From Fagopyrum homotropicum (lineage: Eukaryota; Streptophyta; Magnoliopsida; Caryophyllales; Polygonaceae), in NCBI GenBank assembly GCA_033239125.1, contig BSWB01000002.1, positions 7,969,001 through 8,033,000 of the forward strand: 64,000 bases of DNA, given 5' to 3'. The notes beneath the pieces are model-generated. The model made no database searches. It worked only from the letters and a program-made list of their open reading frames with translations, and had not been told where the DNA came from. Position numbers and translations under genes: made by a program. Below are positions 48,253-58,671 of the stretch, one piece after another; position 1 is the first letter of the stretch; each line of letters opens with the position of its first letter.

Positions 48253-49785
48253 ATGGTAGATCAACTAAAGGGGGTCGGATCACCGGTTCCTGCAACTCGA
48301 TTAGTCCTTCAACTAATCTCGGGTCTCCCGTCTGAATACAATGCCGTGGCGAGTTTTATTCAACAAACGGATCCTCTTCCGAGTTTTGTCAAAGCCCGCT
48401 CTCAATTGCTTCTCGAGGAAACCCGGCTGGCGGCACAAACAGGCGCCGGCAGCACCTCGTCTGCCCTTACTGCTGCTGCGTCAACCGGCTCCAATGCTCC
48501 AAATCCGGCCCAATCCACTGTTGACAAGCCTACCTCCTCACGGCCCAAAGGAAAGAAAAATAAAAACAAAAATAATGGGCCACATGGACAAGCCCAATAT
48601 CGGTACGTGTTTCGGCCTCAGCACGGATGGATGCCAATCCAGTCAGCACACTCTGGGCCGCCTGCTGCTTCTTCTGGGACGCCGGCCCACTATTCTTCTG
48701 GCCCAGTTCCGCCACCACCTTGCCCCTACCCAAACAATCAGCAAGGCCTTCTTGGAGCTGGCCCAATTTTCAGCTCACCTCAGGCCCATTTTGCCAATGA
48801 TTACAATGCATATGTTGCTCAGCCCACGTCTTTGGACCACTCTTTCGCAACAATGACGTTAAATCCGACGGACAATTTATGGTATATGGACACGGGCGCC
48901 ACCTCGCACATGACGAATAATTCCGGTACTCTCTCGTCTTTTTCGCATAATGGTCCATTAAATTCGATAATTGTTGGCAATTGTATGTGTATTCCTTCTA
49001 CAAGTCTTGGAGATGCTATCCTACCCACCACAAACAAACCGCTTCGTTTATCTAATATTCTTGTCGCACCCAAAATTGTCAAAAACCTAGTCTCCGTTAG
49101 ACGGTTTACAACTGATAATCTTGTTTCTGTGGAATTTGATCCTTTTGGTTTCTCTGTGAAGGATCTACAAACGGGGATTGTTCGTCTGAGGTGTAATAGC
49201 TCCGGGGAGCTCTATCCGGTTATCAATCCACCCATAAGTCCTTCTCATGCCCTCTCGGCCGAGTCATCTTCCACTTGGCATGCTCGTCTAGGTCATCCCG
49301 ACATGCCGGTTTTTAATTTTCTTCGCAATTCTTCCTTTTTTAAATGTGTTAAGGAGACATCTCCTTCTCTTTGTCATGCTTGTCAACTTGGAAAACATCA
49401 TAAACTTGCGTTTGATCGCTCATCCAATAATACTTTTGCTCCTTTTGATATTATTCACAGCAATATTTGGACCTCTCCTATCCCTAGCCGGGAAGGTTTT
49501 AAATATTACTTGTTATTTCTTGATGACTTTTCTCACTTCTTATGGGTCTATCCAATCAAGTTTAAGTCACAAGTTTTCGATCTTTTTGGGCAATTTCACA
49601 AACTGATTCAAACACAATTTCGTACAAATATCAAAAGTTTTCAATGCGACATGGGGCGTGAGTTTAACAACACGAATTTTCACAATTTTTTTGCTACTCA
49701 TGGCATTTCTTTTCGATTTTCGTGTCCTCATACCTCCCTCAAAATGGCAAAGCTGAACGTACCATTCGTACGATCAACAATATGA
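48253..49785 (+). CDS. copia polyprotein part 1: gag remainder, protease, integrase N-terminal part
   Basis: 510 codons. It opens in the middle of gag (DQLKGVGSPVPATRLVLQLI, LPSFVKARSQLLLEET). The usual first 100 or so gag residues and 5' leader are missing, and only about 10 bp separate the primer-binding site from this point. A Pro/Gly-rich gag tail without a zinc knuckle follows. Then come protease (LWYMDTGATSHMT), GAG-pre-integrase HHCC (WHARLGHP, LCHACQLGK) and the integrase core. The first catalytic Asp of the integrase (usual HSD) is Asn in IIHSNIW; the second is present in QCDMGREF. The frame is lost by a single-base deletion at about 49735. Confidence 0.88.
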   Translation: MVDQLKGVGSPVPATRLVLQLISGLPSEYNAVASFIQQTDPLPSFVKARSQLLLEETRLAAQTGAGSTSSALTAAASTGSNAPNPAQSTVDKPTSSRPKGKKNKNKNNGPHGQAQYRYVFRPQHGWMPIQSAHSGPPAASSGTPAHYSSGPVPPPPCPYPNNQQGLLGAGPIFSSPQAHFANDYNAYVAQPTSLDHSFATMTLNPTDNLWYMDTGATSHMTNNSGTLSSFSHNGPLNSIIVGNCMCIPSTSLGDAILPTTNKPLRLSNILVAPKIVKNLVSVRRFTTDNLVSVEFDPFGFSVKDLQTGIVRLRCNSSGELYPVINPPISPSHALSAESSSTWHARLGHPDMPVFNFLRNSSFFKCVKETSPSLCHACQLGKHHKLAFDRSSNNTFAPFDIIHSNIWTSPIPSREGFKYYLLFLDDFSHFLWVYPIKFKSQVFDLFGQFHKLIQTQFRTNIKSFQCDMGREFNNTNFHNFFATHGISFRFSCPHTSLKMAKLNVPFVRSTI

Positions 49786-52202
49786 TGCGGTCCCTTATGT
49801 TTCATGCGTCTATTCCCGTCTCTTACTGGCCTCACGCATTAGAGACATCTTGTTACCTCCTCAATATTCTTCCATCAACCACTATTCAAAATAAGTCTCC
49901 CACCCAAGTGCTATACCGCACTACACCATCCTTTCATCATCTCCGGGTTTTCGGTTGTCTTTGTTACCCCAATCAAAGTGCAACTATTTCCCACAAACTT
50001 CAACCTCGTACTACAAAGTGCGTCTTCCTAGGGTACCCCAATCATCATCGGGGTTACACATGTCTCGAGTTAGGTTCAAATAAAATTATTCTTTCCCGTC
50101 ATGTCACTTTTGATGAATCTCAATTCCCTTTTTCATCTCGGAATGACACTTCCCCGAAATCCTATAATTTTATCACCGATGACGAACCTTCCCCGTACAC
50201 AAATTCTTTACTGCGAAACTTTGGAATTAATTCCCAGCACACTGCTGCCAGCCCACCAGTGCTGGCCCCACCCACATTTGGTCCACCTGCGTCTGGCCCA
50301 TCATCTGCAAACCCACCAGTGAATGCTCCCGTTGTGCCTGGCCCAGTTCCGTTAGCCGGCCCTTCCTACCCAGCGCAAGGAGCTCCACCCAACCCCACAT
50401 CTCTTGGGCCGTCTATTACTTCCAGCCCAACCTTCCCTACAGGCCCACCTGGAAATCTCAGCCCAACCACAATCCCACACCAATTAAATCCGGCTTCCAG
50501 CTCCACCTCTCAGCCTATACATTCCGTAGCTGTTCCACCTACTGTTGTGCCCACCCGGCCTCAGACCCGGAGCCAATCCGGCATTGTGAAACCCAAACCT
50601 ATTTTCGACCTATCCGTCTCCACTAATCCGTCGTCCCGTCGTATCTCGCCATTACCCAAATCACATAACCTTGCTCTTCAAGATCCGTATTGGAACCATG
50701 CCATGCTTGATGAATATCGAGCCCTTATGCGAAATAAGACTTGGGTTCTGGTTCCTCGTCCCCTTGATGCTAACATTGTGCGATGTATGTGGATTTTTCG
50801 CCATAAGTACAGGTCTGATGGATCTCTTGAACGTTATAAAGCTCGTTTGGTCGCCAATGGATGCTCACAGCAAGTTGGCATTGACTGCGATGAAACTTTC
50901 AGCCCAGTTGTGAAACCGGCCACTATCAGGACAGTTCTCAGTCTTGCAGTTTCTCGTTCTTGGTCCATCCATCAACTTGACGTTCAAAATGCCTTCCTAC
51001 ATGGGCACTTGAAGGAGACGGTTTATATGTTTCAGCCTCCTGATTTTCGTGACTCATCTAAACCTAATCATGTATGTTTACTGCAAAAGTCTCTTTATGG
51101 CCTTAAACAGGCACCCAGAGCTTGGTTTCAACGTTTTGCAGGATTTCTGATTAACCTCGGATTCATCGGCAGCAAGAGCGATTCCTCTCTCTTCATTTAC
51201 CGTCATGGATCCAACATTGCCTACCTACTTCTCTATGTAGATGACATCATCCTTACTGCATCTTCTGATGAGCTGCGTACCAATCTGATCACCCTTCTAG
51301 GTAAGGAATTTGCTCTTAAGGATCTTGGAGAGTTATCTTACTTCTTGGGCATTTCCGTTAGTCGGAATTCTTCGGGCTTATTCTTATCACAGGATAAGTA
51401 TGCCAAGGACATTGTTGAACGTGCCAACATGACAAATTGCAAACCTTATGCTACACCTGCTGAGAACTCTGTAAAACTCAGTGCTTCTTCTGGTCCCGCT
51501 GTCAGTGACCCGACATTGTACAGAAGTCTTGCTGGGGCGCTTCAATATCTGACTTTCACACGACCCGACATCAGTTATGCCGTACAACAAGTTTGTCTTT
51601 TCATGCACGACCCCAGAGAAGCTCACTTTGCTTCCCTTAAGCGCATCATTCGCTACATTTCAGGCACCTCTTCATTAGGTATCACTATTTCTCCTTCTCC
51701 GAAGTCAGATCTTATTGCTTATACAGATGCCGATTGGGCTGGATGTCCTGATACTCGCCGCTCTACCTCCGGTTACTGTGTCTTCTTCAATGACACTTTA
51801 ATCTCATGGTCTGCCAAGCGTCAATCTGTGGTAGCCCGATCTAGCGCCGAGGCAGAATATAGAGGAGTTGTCAATGTTGTGTCAGAGTGTTTCTGGCTAC
51901 GTAATTTACTACTTGAGCTTCATTGCCCCCTTTCTAAAGCCTCCGTGATCTACACTAATAACATATCTGCAACATACCTTGCCAGCAACCCAGTTCAACA
52001 TCAACGAACCAAGCATATCGAAATTGACATTCACTTCGTCAGAGATAAGGTTGCCCGCGGTCATGTCCGCGTTCTCCATGTCCCTTCGGCTTTTCAGTAT
52101 GCGGACATTTTTACAAAGGGTCTCCCAAGACAGTTGTTTATAGATTTTAGATTCAGTCTTACTGTAATGCCTCCTCCAGTTTCGACTGCGGGGGTACAAT
52201 AG
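49722..52202 (+). CDS. copia polyprotein part 2: integrase C-terminal part, reverse transcriptase, RNase H
   Basis: 826 codons in a different frame from part 1, overlapping it for 64 bp. It carries the third integrase acid (GKAERTIR), the chromodomain-less integrase tail and a long Pro-rich linker with GPP/PTP repeats. The RT follows: YKARLVANGCSQ, LDVQNAFLHG, SLYGLKQAPRAWF and the catalytic YVDDIIL. RNase H shows DADWAGCPDTRRSTSGY and SSAEAEYR, but the Asp of the usual DN.SA motif is Asn (IYTNNISA). It ends inside the 3' LTR. Confidence 0.88.
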   Translation: MSSYLPQNGKAERTIRTINNMMRSLMFHASIPVSYWPHALETSCYLLNILPSTTIQNKSPTQVLYRTTPSFHHLRVFGCLCYPNQSATISHKLQPRTTKCVFLGYPNHHRGYTCLELGSNKIILSRHVTFDESQFPFSSRNDTSPKSYNFITDDEPSPYTNSLLRNFGINSQHTAASPPVLAPPTFGPPASGPSSANPPVNAPVVPGPVPLAGPSYPAQGAPPNPTSLGPSITSSPTFPTGPPGNLSPTTIPHQLNPASSSTSQPIHSVAVPPTVVPTRPQTRSQSGIVKPKPIFDLSVSTNPSSRRISPLPKSHNLALQDPYWNHAMLDEYRALMRNKTWVLVPRPLDANIVRCMWIFRHKYRSDGSLERYKARLVANGCSQQVGIDCDETFSPVVKPATIRTVLSLAVSRSWSIHQLDVQNAFLHGHLKETVYMFQPPDFRDSSKPNHVCLLQKSLYGLKQAPRAWFQRFAGFLINLGFIGSKSDSSLFIYRHGSNIAYLLLYVDDIILTASSDELRTNLITLLGKEFALKDLGELSYFLGISVSRNSSGLFLSQDKYAKDIVERANMTNCKPYATPAENSVKLSASSGPAVSDPTLYRSLAGALQYLTFTRPDISYAVQQVCLFMHDPREAHFASLKRIIRYISGTSSLGITISPSPKSDLIAYTDADWAGCPDTRRSTSGYCVFFNDTLISWSAKRQSVVARSSAEAEYRGVVNVVSECFWLRNLLLELHCPLSKASVIYTNNISATYLASNPVQHQRTKHIEIDIHFVRDKVARGHVRVLHVPSAFQYADIFTKGLPRQLFIDFRFSLTVMPPPVSTAGVQ

Positions 52203-52325
52203 AATTCATATTGTAAATAGAATACAATAGAGGGCACCCTATGTAATTATTGTAAATACGTTTATTATAAATACAACCCATCTGTCGATGGAAACCCTAA
52301 GGGGAATATTATTCATTATCTCACA
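52197..52325 (+). repeat. copia 3' LTR
   Basis: Same as the 5' LTR except that it begins CA instead of TG and has one internal G to A change. All three are transitions. Confidence 0.9.
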
Positions 52326-52330
52326 ATATC

Positions 52331-52644
52331 CGCTCCAACAAAGAAGTAAGCACCCCAGCACAGTAGTCCCCTTCTTCAACGTCTGGATCAGAACCATACA
52401 ACTCGACAATTATACGCCCATAATGATGATTGAATGCCTACTGCATCCCCTGGAGAACTGCTTATGCCTCAACAACGCACACTTGGGAATGGGGTTGAAT
52501 ACGCTTATTTCCCACAAGGACTGCAGCTACAGTGGAGTCCCTCACAACAAACCCAATCCCAAACGCCCCATCATTCCGCACCGAAGCGTCCACATTAACC
52601 TTCATACAACCCGTCGGCGGAGCAGAGCAACAGTTAGAAACCAC
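52331..52644 (-). pseudogene. LINE RNase H domain, interrupted by the copia insertion
   Basis: Minus strand reads CMKVNVDASVRNDGAFGIGF, the start of a plant LINE RNase H, with stops downstream. The rest lies on the other side of the copia element (48102-47930). Confidence 0.7.
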
Positions 52645-52900
52645 CGTAGCCTATGTTGGGTTGGATGCACCATGACAGCTAGAGGACCACTCTTCCAACA
52701 GTAGCATGTTGTCACTCCAAATGACTCTTGCGACCGATATTCCCTCAAAATATTCTCATATTCCGCTCTAGCCAAATACCGTACAAAAAGACACAGTGGC
52801 GTTCCACATCATGCGCCTCACAGTGACCTAGTAAGGATTCAAACCAAACCAAAAAATCAGAGATGGGTTGCTTGAAATGAAACCGATCCGCCGCAAGACT

Positions 52901-53218
52901 TCAGAATTCCTTTGCAAAGCCACAATTAAAAAGCACATGTTCCGCAACCTTCTCACGGCCAAACACAAAGCAGGCGTCGTTAACTCCGCAATGACGTGCA
53001 AATAACCTACTAGTTGTTGGTAGAATACCCCTTGCAAGTCTCCATAAGAAATCTAAAATCGTAGGAATTGTAGTAGCCTTCCAAAGTTTTCGCCAGACAT
53101 TTGAAGTATAGTTATGAACAGAAGAAGATGAAGCAATCTGATGATTTATTACGAAGCCAAGAATAGCAAGAGTTGACAATGAAGATACCATTGGATGAAG
53201 GATACCAAACCAAGACAT
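52901..53218 (-). pseudogene. LINE zf-RVT domain fragment
   Basis: Minus strand reads VWRKLWKATTIPTILDFLWR, then RHCGVNDACFVFGREKVAEH and VLFNCGF: the zinc-binding region that follows RT in plant LINEs, ended by a stop. Confidence 0.7.
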
Positions 53219-53839
53219 CCCTAGATGTAGGTTGAACTAAATGCACATTCTAAATTAAATCCACGTCTATAACATGAAAGCCCTCATCAACTCGATTGCT
53301 ACGCCAAGAAGATGTATTCCAATCAATAAAATCAATCACCCTAGCATCATAATCAACTCCTTCCGGTACACAGTTGGGCTTGAAAGTCGAAGGTCGCGGT
53401 AGCCAACGATCCTTATAAGCACTAATTGTCGATCCATTACCAACTTGTCAATAAGTATTCACATCAAGAACTGATTTACCCTTCATAATGCTACGTCACA
53501 TAAAGCTGGGATTGAAACCAACAGTAGCGTTCATAAAAGACGTATTGGGGTAATATCAAGACTTCATTAAGCGAGCAAGTAAACTCGTCGGTTCAATAGC
53601 TAGACACCACCCTTTCTTGGCAAGAATAACAACATTAAAATCCTAGAGACACCTGAAACCCATACCACCTCTATCCTTTGGCTCACACAATCGAGCCCAA
53701 CTCACCCAGTGAGCCTTTCGTGATTGCAAATCACCCCACCAGAACTAGCACATCAGCTTCTCAATCTCCCTACAAATCCCCAACGGCAACGCAAAGCATG
53801 ACATGGTATAAACTGGAATAGCTTGCACTATGGACTTAA

Positions 53840-54466
53840 TCAGAACTTCCTTTGCAGCCTTGGAAAGCGTACTAGCTTTCCAAGCCGGCAAACGCTTCCA
53901 CACCCTATCCCGTAAATCATTAAAAATAGCCTTTTTTTTGAGCGTCCAATCATCATTGGTAACCCTAGATATTTATCATGTTTATCCACCTCGACAATAC
54001 TCAACTCACTCTGAATAATCTCCCTTGTCTCGTCCGATACATTCCTGCTGAAAGATAACTTAGACTTGTTAAAGTTCACTTGTTGACCCGACGCTGCTCC
54101 ATAGTATTGGAGGATATCAACAATGATATGGCTATGTTGACAAGTAGCCCTAGCAAAGAGTACACTATCATCCGCAAAGAACAAATGTGAAATAACGGGA
54201 GCAATACGAGCAATACGAACTCCTTTCCAACGACCACCATGGACGCTATTTGAATCAGACCAGATCGATAAAGATTCAGCACAAAGAAGAAATAGGAAAG
54301 GAGACAATGGATTACCTTCGCGAAGTCCGCAATTAGGAATGAAAGACGGTGTAGGGATACCATCCATCAAAACCGAGAAACTCACTATAGTCATACATTT
54401 CATAATCAAAGTAACCCATCTACAATGAAATCCAAAGCCAACATACTCCTTTCCAGAAAATTTCAT
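53840..54466 (-). pseudogene. LINE reverse transcriptase core fragment
   Basis: Minus strand, 208 codons: NCGLREGNPLSPFLFLLCAE (consensus GLRQGDPLSP, so two changes), then HLFFADDSVLFARA (catalytic FADD) and LGLPMMIGRSK. A shifted frame carries the RT N-terminus upstream at 54841-55060 (HPTKAPGLDDMFAIFYQ). Confidence 0.8.
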
Positions 54467-55316
54467 TCCACTCGATCACACGCCTTAGTCATGTCAATCT
54501 TGACCGCTATATATCCATTCTTTCCCTGACACCTCTTCTTCATGTAGTGAAAGATTTCAAAAGCAGGCAAGACATTACTAGTAATTAACCGGTCAGGGAC
54601 AAAAGCACTCTGCGTTTCAAAATATGACCTTCGGTAGACAATGCTTCATACGAATGACAATCATCTTGGTAATAATCTTAAATAAAACATTACACAAACT
54701 TATGGGGCGTAAGTCCTACATTCTACAAGGATGCGTAACCTTTGGGATGAGAGATATAAAGGTATAATTGAGTCCATCCGGAATAGAGCCACCATGAAGA
54801 ATATCAAGTACAAATCGAGTTACCTCACTACCAATCACATCTAGTTTTGTTGATAAAATATAGCAAACATGTCATCTAGACCAGGTGCTTTGGTAGGGTG
54901 CATTGAGAAATCCACACCCTTAACCTCATTATGTGTAAATGGACACAACAAAGCAATATTATCTTCCTTAATGATCCGACAATGCACTCCCAGTAAAGCT
55001 TCATCAATGCGAGTACAACCATCGGACTGAAACAACTGTTGAAAATAGGGCATCGCCACTTGTGCCTTACAATTCCCATTGTGCTATTCTAAACCATTAT
55101 CATCACAAGGCGACTAATTTTATTACGTTTATGACAGCCATTTGCCTTATTATTAAAGAACCTCGTATTCCGGTCTCCCTTTCGGATTTCATTTGACAAG
55201 GAGCGTTGAAACCATAATAATTCGTCCTTCCTCATCAAGTCCCGCTCTTGCTGCTCAAGAATTTTACGACACTGAACTAGATGCTCATCCATCCCGTTCT
55301 TATGAAGAGATCGCGG

Positions 55317-56243
55317 CTATTCCCGTACTCTTTCAAGCTTTGCAAAGACATTACCAAAGGTAACTCTATTCCAAGACTTTAAAGCACTTAGGCAAGACGT
55401 AAGCTTCGCAGGAACCGTAGGGGTAACAATAGGGGATCGCCATGCCTTAGAAACAATGATCTTGTAATCCTCATGTTCAGTCCACATAGTCTCAAAACGT
55501 GAAGGACGTGCTCCAGTGCGACGGTCATCATCCATCTCCTCACAGCATAGCAAATCCACCATTAAAGGAACATGATCTGATCCTTTCCGTGGCAGATGGC
55601 GTACATTAGCACTTGTAAATTTGGACAACCAAGCCTCATTAGCAAAAGTGTAATCAAGCCTCTCTTGAATAAAAGCATCTCCCAAGCGACCATTGTCCCA
55701 CGTCAATCTTGGGCCTGAGAAATCCAATTCTAAAAGACCACAACGGAGCAAAGCTTCCCGAAACAACCTCATTGAATTAAAGTCCGGTAAGCATCCCCCA
55801 GACTTGTCCCTCTGATGTAGTACCTGATTAAAGTCCCCAACACAAACCCATTCATCATGCACATCTGCAAAGAGACGTTCCAATAAAGCCCAATTATGTA
55901 GCTTGTCATCCTGTCTAGACCAACCATAAAGAGCAATAAGGCAGAAGGGTCGATCTCCCAATAAAGACACAGATGCATCAATATGATGTTGGGTATATGT
56001 TATAATACTAAAAGAAACATCATTATGCCATAACAAAGCCAGACCCCCAGACCTTCCTAGACAGTCAACCGAGAAACAACAATCGAAACCAAGTTTCATT
56101 CGTACCTCCTCCATCCGTTTACGCTCACACTTTGTTTCCATTAAGAAAATGACTTTAGGGACCTTCCGCCTTACCATGTTGGCAAGATGAACCACTGCCC
56201 GAGCCTTCCCCCATCCCCGACAGTTATAACTTAGGATATTCAT
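55317..56243 (-). CDS. LINE ORF2 endonuclease region (broken after about 308 codons)
   Basis: ATG at 56243 opens MNILSYNCRGWGKARAVV, the typical plant LINE ORF2 start. Endonuclease motifs: VIFLMETKCERKRM (catalytic Glu), GGLALLW, VCVGDFNQVL, TWDNGR, ERLDYTFAN and KGSDHVPLMVD (catalytic Asp/His). A stop at 55317 precedes further ORF2 sequence in another frame (55089-55292, EIRKGDRNTRFFNNKA). Its ATG overlaps the ORF1 stop by 20 bp. Confidence 0.82.
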   Translation of the reverse strand: MNILSYNCRGWGKARAVVHLANMVRRKVPKVIFLMETKCERKRMEEVRMKLGFDCCFSVDCLGRSGGLALLWHNDVSFSIITYTQHHIDASVSLLGDRPFCLIALYGWSRQDDKLHNWALLERLFADVHDEWVCVGDFNQVLHQRDKSGGCLPDFNSMRLFREALLRCGLLELDFSGPRLTWDNGRLGDAFIQERLDYTFANEAWLSKFTSANVRHLPRKGSDHVPLMVDLLCCEEMDDDRRTGARPSRFETMWTEHEDYKIIVSKAWRSPIVTPTVPAKLTSCLSALKSWNRVTFGNVFAKLERVRE

Positions 56244-56868
56244 TGATCCCGACGGGGTGATCCTCACTCTCCCTAGCCGATAGAGCAGAAATGGATGAAG
56301 ACCCACCCATAATCCGAAGTTTCTTGTGTTCCAAACAGTCATCGTCAATAGTTGTATTTTGCAATGGCCGTTTGGTCACCGTGCAAGATGAAGAACCTTG
56401 ACAAGGAGTTCGAGCAAGACGCTTCCATGTCTTACCCTTCCAAGCAAGTAAAGACATATCACCTTTAACACATGGAATGTTCGCCATCAGCATTGAATCA
56501 GCCGATCCGTTCTGATTAACCAATATTGGATCATGTGGACAAGGAGAAAAAGGCAAGACGGTGTCAAGAGAAATGCCCCGAAGAAATCGGTTAATCAAGT
56601 CTTTATCAGAGTCATTTGTAATGCCCTTAAACTTAGAGGATGAGAAACGTAAAGTGTCACTATAACGGCATTGTGGGAAAGATACAACACCCTTATCACA
56701 ATCCAAATCAACATGGTCAATGCAACCACAATTATAGTAGTAGCTTGGTAAGCGTTCATACTTGATAGCCACCCAAATCGGATTATCATCAAGTTGTAAA
56801 ATGGCACCCCTCCGCAAAGGCTTTGTGATATCAATCATTACCCTTAATCGCATATATTCCGTGTGCAA
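56224..56868 (-). pseudogene. LINE ORF1 C-terminal part (DUF4283 / zinc knuckle), 5' truncated
   Basis: Minus strand: EYMRLRVMIDITKPLRRG, then IWVAIKYERLPSYYYNCGCI. That is a zf-CCHC_4 knuckle whose first Cys is Tyr and in which Asp replaces the usual Gly before His. A polar tail ends TAA at 56224. LINE homology begins at about 56930 (GGQFIRWSVEP), in the same frame upstream of the first ATG. Confidence 0.7.
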
Positions 56869-57208
56869 GAGTGTAGTATTATCAGGTTCAACAGACCACC
56901 GAATAAACTGCCCACCCCAACTTCCACTATAGTGACACTTATAATTTAGATATTGTTTTAGTAAAAAAAATATTTTTGGCTTAATTTGTGATTTAGTAAA
57001 AGATATAATCCAAGAAAAAAATGTGAGGCCGCCAAATCAGTATTATGTTGTTTAACTTTATTAAAATATATAGATCTAACACATTTATTTTTTATATATT
57101 TTTTAAATAAATTGAGCGAATAAATGATTGATTTTATTTGTTCATAGGAATTTTTTTCTTTATTTATAAGATTAGTTTTCACCTCAAATCTGCACATTTA
57201 TTATTTAA

Positions 57209-58060
57209 TCTATTATACATACTAAAACAGAGTACATGAAGTGTTGACGTGGCGCGCTGTGGAAGCAGCAATCAAATGGAGCTCCCACAATTTTTTGGCC
57301 AATAAATCTTTATTTTTTAAGCCATAAAATATTTTTCTTACTAAAAAAATCTTTTTGTTCCTAAACTAACAAACTGATATTCAAAATTATACGTAACTTT
57401 TTTTTGTTGGAGATTCTCCAAGATTTTATAGGCCAATAAATTTTTATTTTTTGTGCCAGAAAAGCTTTTTTTAATTAAACTAACAAACTTCTATTCAAAA
57501 TTGTACGTAATTTTTTTTTTTTTTAGATTTTCCAAGATTTTATATGTTATAGTCAAATCTCCTTTTTTATTTTTATTATTTATAATAGATTATTAATCAA
57601 TATAAAAAATCTTTTCAAATCTATTTTTTTACGTTCTTATTTGTTCCAAGAAAATTTCACAACACACTTCCTACGATTTCTATTCTATAAATACTCCACT
57701 CCATAACGTAAAATCGTATTCGCTGCTTTCTATTCTTCTCTTAACCTATTCTCGGCTGCTTTGCTATTCTTGACTTATATTCTCGGCTGCTTTGCTATTC
57801 TTCGCTTGACCTATTATCGGCTATTCTTCGCTTGACCTATTATCGGCTGCTTTGCTATTCTTCTCTCGACATATTATCGACTCCTTTGCTATTCTTCTCT
57901 CGACATATTATCGGCTCCTTTGCTATTCTTCTCTTGACCTATTATCATCTTTATTGATTCGATCAAATAGAGGTACGTGCTTGATTTACTTTATTTATAT
58001 ATTCATTAAATTACGCTTTCAAAATCAAATAGAGATATTGGAATTTTGAGTTTGGCATCG
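57209..58060 (+). mobile_element. Helitron-like 5' end (copy 1)
   Basis: It begins TCTATTATACATACTAAAAC after an A (57208), as Helitrons insert between A and T and start with TC. ACGTGGCGCG and CACAATTTTTTGGCCAATAA follow. A promoter-like CTATAAATACTCC (about 57686) precedes a tandem repeat. No helicase gene and no 3' hairpin/CTRR end was identified, so the class is provisional. Confidence 0.45.
57720..57955. repeat. Minisatellite, about 35-40 bp unit, six to seven copies
   Basis: Unit core TCGGCTGCTTTGCTATTCTT with CTCTCGACATATTA/CTTGACCTATTA variants. Confidence 0.8.
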
Positions 58061-58671
58061 GTATTACTTTCTGCAGTTACTCCTGCGGACAAACCAAATT
58101 CACCTGACCACTCTTGCAGAATTTCTGATTATTGGAGTACACATCAAGGTTAAATATTTTGATTTTAATCTTTATATGTAACTAATCGGATCAAGATCTG
58201 AATTTTTTTCTTATTCAAAAAATCAGAATTTTTTTTCTTGAAAATCGGATCTTGAATTTCGAATTTTATGTATTAAAATTTATTTTTGATTTTTTTACTA
58301 TATTATTTGTTACTATTTTCAAAATTGATCGGATATAGATTTCGTTTTCAAAATTTTCAAAAAAAAAAACCCAAAATCCGAATAAAAATTTTGTTTCTGA
58401 TTTTTTACTATTTTTCTATTACAGTTTTTTAGAAATTGTTTTATATTATTAATTCCGAAATTTAAATAAGTAAACGGAATTTGATTTTAATATTTAAAAT
58501 TTCGAAATTTCCGTGTTATAATTCATTTTTTATTTTTTCTACTATTTTTTTACGTCGAGGCTATTTAGCGCATTTGTTTTTACTAAGTAATGCCCATTTG
58601 TCCGTGACGGACAAATGGCCTTTACCTCTGCTGAAGTAAAATTATGTTAGTAGTAAATTAGTTCAACATGT

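Larger units (their letters stand above)
48103..52325 (+). mobile_element. Ty1/copia LTR retrotransposon, 4223 bp, defective, TSD ATATC
   Basis: Two 129-bp LTRs (48103-48231, 52197-52325) differ at three sites. ATATC flanks both ends (48098-48102 and 52326-52330). The primer-binding site TGGTATCAGAGC directly follows the 5' LTR, matching initiator tRNA-Met. A purine tract (GACTGCGGGGGTA) precedes the 3' LTR. Order protease, integrase, RT, RNase H defines copia. The start of gag is deleted, a frameshift splits integrase, and two catalytic Asp residues are Asn, so it cannot move on its own. Confidence 0.93.
47895..56930 (-). mobile_element. Minus-strand L1-type LINE, decayed, interrupted by a copia element
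   Basis: On the minus strand: truncated ORF1 (from about 56930), ORF2 endonuclease, RT, zf-RVT and RNase H, then a 3' UTR ending in an A-run (T-run 47895-47902 on +). Stops and frameshifts are frequent after the endonuclease. The copia element (48103-52325) sits inside the RNase H region: RNase H sequence stops at 52330 and resumes at 48102 (VPRNCNMAAHLL), as in other plant LINE ends. Without the copia insert it is about 4.8 kb. Confidence 0.85.

Noticed and set aside
54841..55292. Independent small genes on the minus strand
   Set aside because: They are frame-shifted pieces of the decayed LINE ORF2 between endonuclease and RT.
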